Source: Sphingobacteriales bacterium 46-32 (GTDB taxonomy: Bacteria > Bacteroidota > Bacteroidia > Chitinophagales > Chitinophagaceae). From it: a DNA stretch of 64,000 bases. The notes under the pieces were generated by a model, which worked only from the letters and a program-made list of their open reading frames with translations, had not been told where the DNA came from and did not search any database. The stretch lies in the NCBI GenBank assembly GCA_001898485.1, contig MKTY01000015.1, forward strand, positions 33,283 through 97,282, in the 5' to 3' direction. The translations under genes were made by a program, and so were the position numbers. Shown here one piece after another: positions 35,792 through 44,084 of this stretch; position 1 is the first letter of the stretch; each line of letters starts with the position of its first letter.

Positions 35792-36472
35792 ATGAGTATT
35801 GCTTTAAAAGCCGAGGGCGTGAATAAATACTTTTATACGCCAGATAAATTCCAGGCACTAAACAATGTAAGCTTCGAGGTGAAAGAGGGTGAATTTGTAT
35901 CTGTGATCGGCAAATCAGGTTGTGGTAAATCTACCATGTTGTATATCCTCTCCACGATGGATACTGATTACGTAGGCAGCCTTACGCTCAAAGGACAGCA
36001 TGTGACCGGGTGCAGCCAGAATGAACTGGCGGCTTTCAGAAACAGGCATCTCGGTTTTGTTTTTCAGTTTCATTATCTGCTCCCTGACTTCAGCTGCCTA
36101 AAAAATGTAATGATACCAGCGCTGCGACTCGGGAAATTGCCGCGGAAGGAGATTGAACAAAATGCATATGAGAAGCTTCAAAAACTGGGAGTGGCGGAAC
36201 AGGCATTGAAACCTGCTTCTCGCATCTCGGGAGGGCAGCAGCAAAGAGTGGCTATTGCACGCGCACTCATTAACGAACCTTCCATAATAATGGGCGATGA
36301 ACCAACCGGTAATCTCGACAGCCGCAATACCGCTGTTGTATTTGATATTTTCCGGCAACTGGCCGAAGAATATAATAAAACCATTATCACAGTAACCCAT
36401 GATATTGATTTTGCTTCAAAAAGCGACCGGATTATCGAGATGATGGATGGTAAAATTCTCAATCAACAATAA
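35792..36472 (+). CDS. MacB/LolD-like ABC transporter ATP-binding protein
   Basis: The 226-residue ATPase has Walker A GKSGCGKST, a Q-loop (FVFQFHYLLPDF), the signature SGGQQQRVAIARAL, Walker B with IIMGDEPTGNLDS, and the H-loop VTHD. The LLPDF segment is typical of LolD-type ATPases. It pairs with the permease just upstream. It starts 2 bases after the permease stop. Confidence 0.95.
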   Translation: MSIALKAEGVNKYFYTPDKFQALNNVSFEVKEGEFVSVIGKSGCGKSTMLYILSTMDTDYVGSLTLKGQHVTGCSQNELAAFRNRHLGFVFQFHYLLPDFSCLKNVMIPALRLGKLPRKEIEQNAYEKLQKLGVAEQALKPASRISGGQQQRVAIARALINEPSIIMGDEPTGNLDSRNTAVVFDIFRQLAEEYNKTIITVTHDIDFASKSDRIIEMMDGKILNQQ

Positions 36473-36475
36473 ATC

Positions 36476-36994
36476 ATGAAAAAATATTTCAGGAGGAAGC
36501 TCGGACTGATGCTGGTCATGTTGGCCGGCGCGATGTCTTGTGGCAGCCCGAAAAATATAAGTAGGGTTTCATTGTTAAGCGAACGGCAGATTAACGCCAG
36601 CGCTCATTATGAATTAAAAGCGTTGGCACGCACCGGTACAGGTGCTACCATACAGGAAGCAGTAGCTGCAGTAGTGAAACAGGCTCCGGGCGGGCTGTTT
36701 ATTCAGAATGCAGAGATCAGCTACCTGAAAAAAAAGAAGATAAAAATTACCGGCGACATCTGGGGACTGGCAGACAGCAACGTGCGTACACGGCCGATCC
36801 CTCCATCTGTAGTCAGCCCGGCTGTGCCAGTTATTGCTGTGGGCGACAAGGTTCGTTTCGTTACCGCGCGGGGTATTCAGCGAACCGGAAAAGTGGTCGG
36901 CTTCAGAGAAAATCTGGCAATTGTAGAAGTGATGGGGCGACGTAACCTTCGGCTATATGTTGCGTTGCCAGTTAAGACTTTGACAAAATACTAA
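36476..36994 (+). CDS. exporter-linked lipoprotein of unknown function
   Basis: The 172 residues have a lipobox at Cys22 (GAMSC). The mature part holds an N-terminal helix and strand (ASAHYELKALARTGTGATIQEAV), a lysine run, and a C-terminal small beta domain (VGDKVRFVTARGIQRTGKVVGF) that looks like an SH3-type barrel. I do not recognise the family. It starts 3 bases after the ATPase stop and 2 bases before the barrel gene, so it belongs to the exporter unit. Confidence 0.75.
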   Translation: MKKYFRRKLGLMLVMLAGAMSCGSPKNISRVSLLSERQINASAHYELKALARTGTGATIQEAVAAVVKQAPGGLFIQNAEISYLKKKKIKITGDIWGLADSNVRTRPIPPSVVSPAVPVIAVGDKVRFVTARGIQRTGKVVGFRENLAIVEVMGRRNLRLYVALPVKTLTKY

Positions 36995-36996
36995 TT

Positions 36997-37878
36997 ATGC
37001 AACGGGTTATTGTATTGTTATCCTTTTTGACACTTCAGTATAATCTGTTGGCACAGGAGCGTGAACTGGTGTCTGTCAGTTATGGCTTATCGCGCCTGTC
37101 ATATAATGACACAGCGGCCAATTCGCAGCTGACAGATATTAAATTAAGATTACCACTTTATCTGAAAGGCAAAAGTGCATTTAGCGGCACGGTAGGATAC
37201 AGGAATCTGCGCCTGCATCATTTCCCCGATGAATACAGCTCTCCACTTCATGGTATTCAGGGACAGGCAGCCTGGCTGTATAAATTTACTCAGCGAAGGA
37301 GCCTTACCGTATTTGTGCAGGCCGGATTATTTTCCGATATGAAGGATATTAGTAAAAAAGATTTTCGCTATGGTGCCGGGTTTCGCTATCGGTTCAGGCA
37401 TTCGGACAGGTTATCGACTGGTTGGGGACTGGCCTATGCCAGGCAGTTTTTCGGCAACCAGATTATTCCATTCATTGATATAGACTATTCTCCCGGTCAG
37501 AAGTGGACGCTGTCTGGCCAGTTTCCTGTCAAGCCCCAACTTTTTTACCATATTAATAAGCGAATAAGTACAGGTATAGAACTTAGTGGGGAAGCAGCCA
37601 GCTTTCGATTGTCGGAAAATGACCGGGCCAATCAGTTTCTTCAGGTCAATCAATGGACAGGCTTATTCAGCGTAGTGTGTGCGGCTGCACGTCACTGGCA
37701 GATAAAGTTGGGTGCCGGCTGGAATTTCAGGCAGAGTTTCAGGCTGTATGAGGATGTATCTTCCGGCTCCTGGACCCTTATCACAATACCACTTCGGCAG
37801 AAAGCTGACCCTATGCAAAAAATTGATAAGGGCGGAGCGAATATTCAACTGAGCCTGTCTTATAAACCTTTTCAGTAA
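36997..37878 (+). CDS. predicted outer-membrane beta-barrel, exporter-linked
   Basis: The 293 residues have a signal peptide (ending NLLAQ) and alternating amphipathic strands rich in Tyr, Arg and Gly, ending in the strand LSLSYKPFQ. This is the pattern of small outer-membrane barrels. No family motif is recognised. It is the last gene of the seven-gene unit and stops 55 bases before a strong terminator. It may be a porin-like partner or a surface receptor for what the system exports. Confidence 0.7.
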   Translation: MQRVIVLLSFLTLQYNLLAQERELVSVSYGLSRLSYNDTAANSQLTDIKLRLPLYLKGKSAFSGTVGYRNLRLHHFPDEYSSPLHGIQGQAAWLYKFTQRRSLTVFVQAGLFSDMKDISKKDFRYGAGFRYRFRHSDRLSTGWGLAYARQFFGNQIIPFIDIDYSPGQKWTLSGQFPVKPQLFYHINKRISTGIELSGEAASFRLSENDRANQFLQVNQWTGLFSVVCAAARHWQIKLGAGWNFRQSFRLYEDVSSGSWTLITIPLRQKADPMQKIDKGGANIQLSLSYKPFQ

Positions 37879-37933
37879 AAGCCCGTCCAAAGACACCTTA
37901 TGTGCAGGGATAACAGAAGTAGACATGCGGTAA

Positions 37934-37973
37934 AATAAGAGAGGCTGCAATACTGCAGCCTCTCTTATTTTTT
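37934..37973. terminator. bidirectional intrinsic terminator
   Basis: AATAAGAGAGGCTGCA and TGCAGCCTCTCTTATT form a near-perfect 16-bp stem with A/T runs on both sides. It separates the exporter operon from the convergent DPP-IV gene. Confidence 0.88.
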
Positions 37974-40305
37974 ATCTTCTCGTTGGAGCCGGAGCTTTCA
38001 ACTCAAATTCCTTTGGTGGCTCAATACCTCGCAGGTTTTTTACGAAGTAATCCCATCTTCTTCTCATCATATAATAAGAGTACTGGCCAAAACCGTGTGC
38101 ACTGTTGGGGAAGATCACGAGGTCGTAATCCTTATTCGCTTTCTCGAGTGCTTCCACAACCAGCAGGGTGTTGTAAGGCGGTACGTTGTTGTCCATCATA
38201 CCATGTGCCAGCATCAGTTTGCCTTTCAGGTTTTGTGCGTAATTCTGGTTGGCCTGTGCTTCATAGTTGGAGTTTTCGACCAGACCATTGTAGCGCTCAC
38301 CCCAGTCATCTTCATAGTTGCGGTTGTCGTGGTTGCCCGATTCGGAAATACCCACTTTAAAGAAATCGGGATAGCGGAACATAGCAGCGGCGGTTGCGAA
38401 GCCACCACCGGAGTGTCCCCAGATACCCACTTTTGTTGTATCCATCGGGTAGGTTTGCGAAAGCTGACGGATCGCAGCTATCTGGTCGGGCAGAGTGTTT
38501 TCTGCCATGTTGCCGTAGCTCATATCATGAAAGCTCTTGGAGCGGTCGGGGTTGCTGGTACCTTCTATCAGTACAACGATAAAACCCAACTCGGCCAGTG
38601 CCTGGTGGTCGCCACGCGATGCGGAGAATGACCAGCTGCCCACGCTGCCGCCCTGCGGACCGGGATAGATATAATCAACTACCGGATATTTTTTGCCTGC
38701 TTCCATTTTAGTGGGAGTGAATACCAGGCCATAGATATCCGTTTTGTTATCATGCGCCTTTACTTTTACTACGGCAGGGGCTTTCCAGCCTTTGGCCTCC
38801 TGCAGTTTCGATACATCCGTTTTTTCGAGCTCAACAAGCTGCTTGCCTGTTGCTGCATCGCGCAATACCATGGTAGATGGTACATCGGGCTGTGAGTAGG
38901 TATCGATCAGGTATTTTTTTGAAGGAGAGAATACGGCCATGTGATTGCCGGTGGCAGGAGTGAGGTCGGTCATTTTCTTTCCATCAAAGCTCACCCGGTA
39001 GACGCGGCCAAAGTAGGGATTTACAGGATCGTTGCCCAGGCCTATAAAGGTGATCTCTCTTTTCTTTTCATCAACCTCGAGCATGCGGGTTACTACAAAA
39101 CTTCCTTTGGTGATTTGGTTTTTCAACTGGCCTGTTTTCGCATCGTAGAGGTACAGGTGTCCCCAGTCGTCGCGTTCAGAATACCAGATAAATTCGTTGG
39201 TGGCGGCAAGATAACGCCAGTTGATAGCGCCCTGACCGGATTCGTATTGTGTGGCAACACGTTCTTCAAATACTTCACGTACTGCTCCGGTGCTGGCATC
39301 GGCAATGCGCATCTTTTCGATCTTATGATCGCGAGAGGTGGAGAGGAAGGCGAGTTCGGTGCCATCTGCTTTCCAGTCTACATCATCAAAAGTGCCGCTG
39401 CTGGAGATGTCGTCGCTCAGCGAGGCACGATGCGGATCGGGCGCTACCTGCAGGCGAATTACTTTGGGTTCATCTACATTGATGATCACGCGGTGAATCA
39501 TGGCGATATCTTTATCACCCGGCAGTGGATATTTCCAGGCGCGGAGGGTTGGGTGACCTACATTGGTGGTCACCAGGTACATGTCACCCACTTTGCGCTG
39601 ATCCTGCTGGAAGGTGGCGATTTTTTTGGAATCGGGCGACCAGCGCAGGATGGGGCGGTCGCTGGAACTCCAGCCGGCATTATCGGTAGCGTACCCAAAA
39701 TCTTTGATGCCATCGGTGGTGAGCTGTGTTTCCTTTTTGGTTGCTACATCACGCACCCAGAGGTTATAGTCTTTTATAAATGCGGCTTTCTTTCCATCGG
39801 GAGAAACTACATCGCTTCCGCCACCGCGGCGGCCCATAGGTTGCGCAGGTGCAGTTTCGGCCGGTGCGGTACCCGTTTCCTGCGTCAGCACCCCACTCTT
39901 CAGCACATATTTCCAACGCTTGCTGTCGGCAGAGAAGGAAACAGACTGCATATCGGATGCATAGGTAAATTGCTGGAAGGGCAGTTTGTAGGGATCCACG
40001 TTGCGGCCCAGCGAAGTAGACAGGGCGGCAGCCAGTTTGTTTTGATCAAAAGCCGGGGCTTTTGATTTTTTGGCCGGATCGACCAGGAAGAACTCAGTAC
40101 CCTTTTCGGTGTTGATGCCGTACCAGAACTTATCGCCGTCCATCCAGTTGGCGCGGAGGTTGGTCCGGTAAACCAGAGATTCGGTGCCGAAGCCCAGGAA
40201 GCTGGCAGCATGTTCATAGTCTTTGCGACTCAGAGAGTCTGTGCGCTGAGCGGTAGCGGTCAGCGTGGCCGACAGGGCGGCCAGTGCAATTAAATGTTTT
40301 GACAT
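37972..40305 (-). CDS. dipeptidyl-peptidase IV-type S9 peptidase
   Basis: The ATG at 40305 gives 777 residues with a signal peptide (ending TATAQ). The N-terminal ~500 residues form the eight-bladed propeller with repeated PDGKKAA, SPDSKKI and SWSFS-type blades. The C-terminal hydrolase has Ser632 in GHSGGGF, Asp in DNNVPP and His in NSAHGF, the S9 triad. The enzyme removes Xaa-Pro/Ala dipeptides in the periplasm. It is a single-gene unit ending at the shared terminator. A longer frame to 40344 would place 13 extra residues before the leader. Confidence 0.92.
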   Translation of the reverse strand: MSKHLIALAALSATLTATAQRTDSLSRKDYEHAASFLGFGTESLVYRTNLRANWMDGDKFWYGINTEKGTEFFLVDPAKKSKAPAFDQNKLAAALSTSLGRNVDPYKLPFQQFTYASDMQSVSFSADSKRWKYVLKSGVLTQETGTAPAETAPAQPMGRRGGGSDVVSPDGKKAAFIKDYNLWVRDVATKKETQLTTDGIKDFGYATDNAGWSSSDRPILRWSPDSKKIATFQQDQRKVGDMYLVTTNVGHPTLRAWKYPLPGDKDIAMIHRVIINVDEPKVIRLQVAPDPHRASLSDDISSSGTFDDVDWKADGTELAFLSTSRDHKIEKMRIADASTGAVREVFEERVATQYESGQGAINWRYLAATNEFIWYSERDDWGHLYLYDAKTGQLKNQITKGSFVVTRMLEVDEKKREITFIGLGNDPVNPYFGRVYRVSFDGKKMTDLTPATGNHMAVFSPSKKYLIDTYSQPDVPSTMVLRDAATGKQLVELEKTDVSKLQEAKGWKAPAVVKVKAHDNKTDIYGLVFTPTKMEAGKKYPVVDYIYPGPQGGSVGSWSFSASRGDHQALAELGFIVVLIEGTSNPDRSKSFHDMSYGNMAENTLPDQIAAIRQLSQTYPMDTTKVGIWGHSGGGFATAAAMFRYPDFFKVGISESGNHDNRNYEDDWGERYNGLVENSNYEAQANQNYAQNLKGKLMLAHGMMDNNVPPYNTLLVVEALEKANKDYDLVIFPNSAHGFGQYSYYMMRRRWDYFVKNLRGIEPPKEFELKAPAPTRR

Positions 40306-40450
40306 AATGAAATTTAGCAGAGCTTTTGGAAGATGATTGTGCAATATAGGGGTTAGACGCGGTATAAGGCGGGAACTTGCGTCTGCCAGGGCTGGAGCCT
40401 GAATGGGCTGGCAACCGCCGCCTCAACGGGAAAATGATTAAGTTGCGCCA

Positions 40451-41065
40451 GTGTTAGAAACTGATTTCCTTCAATCGCTTCAATCCGGCCAACTGGACAC
40501 GGCGGCTGCCGGTAGCTGCTGGAGCGAAATCGTTCATCAGTATGCGCACAAATCCCGCCACTATCACTCCCTGCATCATCTCGAATCGGTCTGGAAAGAA
40601 TTGCTGCCAGTAAAAAATCAAATCCAGGACTGGCTGGTTGTGGTATGTGCAATCGCATATCACGATTTTTTCTATGATGCCCGCCACAGCGATAACGAGG
40701 GAAAAAGTGCCGGAAAAGCAGTCAGTAAAATGATGGAAGCCGGTTTCGGTCAGGAACGGGCCAGCCGTTGCTACCGCCACATCATGGCGACAAAAGGGCA
40801 TCAGCTATCTGCCGACCCCGATACTAATTTCTTTACAGATGCCGACCTTGCCATACTGGGGCAGGATGAAGCCACTTACCTGAACTATCTGTCAGCCATC
40901 CGGAAAGAATACCGCGTCTATCCCGATTTCCTGTATAAGCCAGGCCGCAGAAAAGTGCTGCGGCATTTTCTGGATCTTCCCCGGATTTTTAAAACGGAAT
41001 ATTTTTTTCAGTGGTATGAAGTGGCTGCGCGGGAAAATATTGGGAGGGAGTTGGAGATGCTCTGA
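40451..41065 (+). CDS. HD-superfamily metal-dependent hydrolase-like protein
   Basis: The 204-residue protein starts with GTG; no in-frame ATG is nearby. It has His-rich segments of the predicted HD phosphohydrolase group: SRHYHSLHHLESV and AIAYHDFFYDARHSDNE, followed by HIMATKGH and the DADLAILG element. These would bind two metals. The group is widespread, cytoplasmic and uncharacterised; phosphomonoesterase or nucleotide activity is assumed from the fold. It stands alone, divergent from the DPP-IV gene. Confidence 0.85.
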   Translation: MLETDFLQSLQSGQLDTAAAGSCWSEIVHQYAHKSRHYHSLHHLESVWKELLPVKNQIQDWLVVVCAIAYHDFFYDARHSDNEGKSAGKAVSKMMEAGFGQERASRCYRHIMATKGHQLSADPDTNFFTDADLAILGQDEATYLNYLSAIRKEYRVYPDFLYKPGRRKVLRHFLDLPRIFKTEYFFQWYEVAARENIGRELEML

Positions 41066-41119
41066 AGTTGTGGGGGCAGATTTACAATGAAGGCACTGCA
41101 TTTTTGCCGGGTAGAGTCG

Positions 41120-41542
41120 TTACTGCACAAACCAGGCATGCACGGGATTCAGGTCGTAATTTGGTTCATGCCTTTTTTTGTATCGGTCATAAAATAAAGG
41201 ATGCATTGCCTGAGGCTGCATTTTGGGCTTATCGTTTGAATCATAATTGTTATGAGTGCCCACATATTCTTTGAACAGGTTGTTCCAGTATGATTCTGTG
41301 GCAATTTGTTCTGGTGTTAATTCGATTACTGCAAAAAATCTGGGGTGGAGGTTATCAGTATAGTCGCTGATAATCTCAAATCTGTACTTTTTGCCCTGGT
41401 ATTCGAGCATACCCATAAGCATTCCGTCATAATAATCGTCTATCCATAAAACCCTGAAATCAGTTTCTTCGATCTGAGTAATAGCATCTCTCAGGGTTTC
41501 GAATTCTTTTTTGAATTGTATAAATCGAATTGGATTTTTCAT
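41120..41542 (-). CDS. hypothetical protein, 140 aa
   Basis: This is a cytoplasmic protein without a recognised family. It shows alternating strands and helices (DFRVLWIDDYYDGMLMGML, KKYRFEIISDY, RFFAVIELTPEQ), as in small immunity-type or SUKH-like folds, but I cannot place it. Downstream of a second unknown gene on the same strand and near a toxin-antitoxin pair, it may belong to the accessory stretch 41-44 kb. It reads well as coding. Confidence 0.7.
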   Translation of the reverse strand: MKNPIRFIQFKKEFETLRDAITQIEETDFRVLWIDDYYDGMLMGMLEYQGKKYRFEIISDYTDNLHPRFFAVIELTPEQIATESYWNNLFKEYVGTHNNYDSNDKPKMQPQAMHPLFYDRYKKRHEPNYDLNPVHAWFVQ

Positions 41543-41592
41543 CTCAGAGAATGCTAACGATGTAACAAGTAGTTACTGACGGCAATGGCGAA

Positions 41593-42249
41593 TTAATTAA
41601 AAATAGTTAACAAAGCTTTCGACAGCTTGCAAAAATCAGTTGCCTCTTCAATTGAGATTGCGCTCCGTGAATTTCTGAATAAAGCGGTATTGCCGGAAAG
41701 TTCCATCTCCATATCGGGAAATGCCGTCAGCGGATCTAAATTTTTAAACTGCAAAAGCTGATGAAGGCCTTCTTTGTCCTCGGTCATTACCTGAAATTTC
41801 CGGGAAAATTTTCTGCTATGCGGGAAGTCAAGGTCTCTTTTGAGAAAGAGATCTTCTATCTTTTCTTTTATTGTTTCTTTATGGATATAGGTTTTAGGAT
41901 AATTTTTTTTAAGCACCAGGTGTCCAAATAAATACAGATCCGTACCGGTATTGGGATTTCTGGGGACTGGATAAGAGGAAGTGTATTCTGCCAGCGAAGC
42001 TCTCAGTTCATAACTCTGGTCAACTGATTTCATAGAGCTTGTAATTATCGCGCTCAGGCTTTTGAACATGTGAAAGCCCTTTAAATTAATATGACTGGCG
42101 GTGGCCAATTTTAACTCCTGTCCGATAATGGATAAGGAGTCATCGATCATTTTTTCATAAGCTTTAATGGCGGCTCTGTGTTCCAGAATCTCTTTGTCAT
42201 TGGCGAAATCATCGCCGGAGAAATCAGGTATATTATTCGTGTCTGTCAT
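41593..42249 (-). CDS. hypothetical protein, 218 aa
   Basis: The protein is mainly helical at its N-terminus (HRAAIKAYEKMIDDSLSIIGQEL) with charged and polar stretches after it and no signal peptide. No family is recognised. It has the higher A+T content of the 41-44 kb accessory stretch, and the gene is followed by the 140-aa gene after 50 bases. The AbiE pair lies upstream with a 125-base gap. Function unknown. Confidence 0.7.
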   Translation of the reverse strand: MTDTNNIPDFSGDDFANDKEILEHRAAIKAYEKMIDDSLSIIGQELKLATASHINLKGFHMFKSLSAIITSSMKSVDQSYELRASLAEYTSSYPVPRNPNTGTDLYLFGHLVLKKNYPKTYIHKETIKEKIEDLFLKRDLDFPHSRKFSRKFQVMTEDKEGLHQLLQFKNLDPLTAFPDMEMELSGNTALFRNSRSAISIEEATDFCKLSKALLTIFN

Positions 42250-42375
42250 TGTAGAGTAAGATGCGTGTTGGGATTACTTATCCAGCACTTGATAAAGATA
42301 GGCTAACCAGGCAGAGCGACGCTCGTGTTTTTCCCATTTTCTTCAATATACTATCATGTGCCTGCCTTTCAGCTT

Positions 42376-43233
42376 TCAGTCCATAAACCGGATCATTTTC
42401 GATATATCCTGAAAATACTGGGGTGACCAGATGTCCAGTTTTTTATAGTTTTTTATAAATGGTAAAACATCTTCTTTAACCCGATTAATCGAAACAGATT
42501 TTATTCTGTTATCGGTCAGTTGGAAAAACTCTTCCCGGCTCATTTTTTGTGAGGGCCAGTCACCACTATCATGCGCACGTATCGCCAGGTGCCGGAGATG
42601 CAACGGAACCCCCTTTTGTATATACCATTCCATGTCGTACCAGTCTCTTCCCTTTACACGGTTGCCCCATTTGCGAAAAAGGAAAGCATGCATTTTGCCG
42701 GCAAAGAGATCTGGCAACTGATAACATTTCGTGTAAAATGAAAACGGTTTTAGTAGCAGTTTTTCTTCGGTCAGGAATCCAGGTGGCGGGTTCTTGTCAA
42801 CTTCCAGTTTGATTTTAATAGTAGGTGTTATTTTATCCAGTTTTTCCTGTGGAATAATTCCTTTCAGAATAATTTCCTGCCAGGCGGTATCTGATTTCAG
42901 GAATGCGGATTCAACCTGGCTGATCTTTGTTTTTTGTTTTTTTTCTATGCGCACTTCAATACCAAGAGCGGCCAGTTCCCTGGTCATGCCATCGAGATAG
43001 GGTTGTAGTGAAAAGTCGGGTTGACTTTTTAATAAAGAAAAATCCAGGTCTTCCGAAAACCGGTCAAGGCCATGAAAGATTCTTAATGCTGTACCGCCAT
43101 AGAAGGCTGCTGATTCAAAAAATCGGCTCCGCTGTAGTCCGGCAAGCGCAATTTCCTGCATGATCTCCCGTAAAGCCTGTTGGGCTTCATCATTATTTTG
43201 AGGACGATAGGTTTCCAGCCATTCCTTAATCAT
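42376..43233 (-). CDS. abiEii: AbiEii/AbiGii-family nucleotidyltransferase toxin
   Basis: The ATG at 43233 overlaps the stop of the upstream antitoxin gene (ATGA type) and gives 285 residues. The nucleotidyltransferase motifs are present: GGTALRIFHGLDRFSEDLDFSL with the Asp-x-Asp pair, and later CYQLPDLFAGKMHAFLFRKWG with the conserved Lys. AbiEii toxins are GTP/CTP-dependent nucleotidyltransferases that block growth during phage infection. Together with abiEi it forms a type IV toxin-antitoxin pair. Confidence 0.92.
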   Translation of the reverse strand: MIKEWLETYRPQNNDEAQQALREIMQEIALAGLQRSRFFESAAFYGGTALRIFHGLDRFSEDLDFSLLKSQPDFSLQPYLDGMTRELAALGIEVRIEKKQKTKISQVESAFLKSDTAWQEIILKGIIPQEKLDKITPTIKIKLEVDKNPPPGFLTEEKLLLKPFSFYTKCYQLPDLFAGKMHAFLFRKWGNRVKGRDWYDMEWYIQKGVPLHLRHLAIRAHDSGDWPSQKMSREEFFQLTDNRIKSVSINRVKEDVLPFIKNYKKLDIWSPQYFQDISKMIRFMD

Positions 43234-43877
43234 AACCCCTCCAGTGTTTTTAATAACATGACTAAACTGCTTTTCTTGGGTGCATCGGCTAACCAACTTT
43301 GAATCAGGGAAAGATCCAGTTGAGTCAGCGCTTCCCGCTCTATACGGAGATCCTCTGTCAGGAAATCCCTGGTTTGGCTGACGCTACGCAGGAGCAAACC
43401 ACTCTTGGTTGCAATGATGTCGCACAATGCCTTTTCGGGGCTGGCTATCAGAATAGTCTGATCGGTGGCTGATTCCACCATCCTGATGCCAAAACTGTAA
43501 TAGGGCAGACGCTGGTGCGTATACTCAAAAAGTCCAACCGTAGTACGGAAAATTTTGGAAGATCCAGTGGTCATTGAAGCTATAGTGGTAACCTGCTCCG
43601 GTATCAGTCCCCAGTAAGAAAGCGCTGCTTCGAGTGAGACATAGCTTGGGCCATAGATATGGTTGGCAAGTACATAAACGGAAGGCCTGCGATTGCTTAA
43701 TGAAGGACCGATTATGTATAGTCCCCGTTTTACCGGCGTCAGTATGTTTTTCTTTTCCAGTTCCCTCACTTTATTATGCGGACGCAAATAATCCCTGAGC
43801 AGATCCTTCAGAATGCTCTGTGTAATAGGCTGCCCATCATATTTTAGTAAAGACTGCTCAATCGACACGATTGTCAT
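43230..43877 (-). CDS. abiEi: AbiEi-family antitoxin and autoregulator
   Basis: The 215 residues begin with a winged-helix domain (~15-65; ILKDLLRDYLR, LEKKNILTPVKRGLYII) followed by the AbiEi C-terminal region (ANHIYGPSYVSLEAALSYWGLIPE, SPEKALCDIIA). In this type the antitoxin represses its own promoter and neutralises the toxin without a stable complex. Two 27-bp direct repeats lie directly upstream of its start. It is transcribed first, then the toxin. Confidence 0.93.
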   Translation of the reverse strand: MTIVSIEQSLLKYDGQPITQSILKDLLRDYLRPHNKVRELEKKNILTPVKRGLYIIGPSLSNRRPSVYVLANHIYGPSYVSLEAALSYWGLIPEQVTTIASMTTGSSKIFRTTVGLFEYTHQRLPYYSFGIRMVESATDQTILIASPEKALCDIIATKSGLLLRSVSQTRDFLTEDLRIEREALTQLDLSLIQSWLADAPKKSSLVMLLKTLEGL

Positions 43878-43888
43878 TTTTTGGGTAG

Positions 43889-43978
43889 ATAATTGGATTG
43901 TTTTACATTATCTATTGTAAAAGTAGCAAATATTTGTCAAAATTTAGATGAATAATTGGATTATTTTACACTATCTAT
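43889..43978. repeat. two 27-bp direct repeats upstream of abiEi, candidate operator
   Basis: ATAATTGGATTGTTTTACAT and its continuation (43889-43915) recur at 43952-43978 with two mismatches, period 63 bases. The first copy extends into an inverted repeat TTTTACA/TGTAAAA (43901-43922); the second has a degenerate partner. The first copy starts 12 bases before the abiEi ATG, where the promoter and operator are expected. Confidence 0.7.
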
Positions 43979-44084
43979 ATAAAATTTGACATTTTAATAA
44001 TTGCCTACTTGATATGCAGTGCTTTGGTTATGACTTGAATAGGTGCCCTGGTTAGACTTCTTTGAGTAAGAAGAGTAACAGCGC

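Noticed and set aside
38941..40065. A 374-codon open frame on the plus strand opposite the DPP-IV gene
   Set aside because: It is fully antisense to a gene with intact S9 motifs. Long antisense frames arise from codon bias; its sequence resembles no family.
41068..41274. A 68-codon plus-strand frame after the HD-type gene
   Set aside because: It is largely antisense to the 140-aa gene, which has better coding character.
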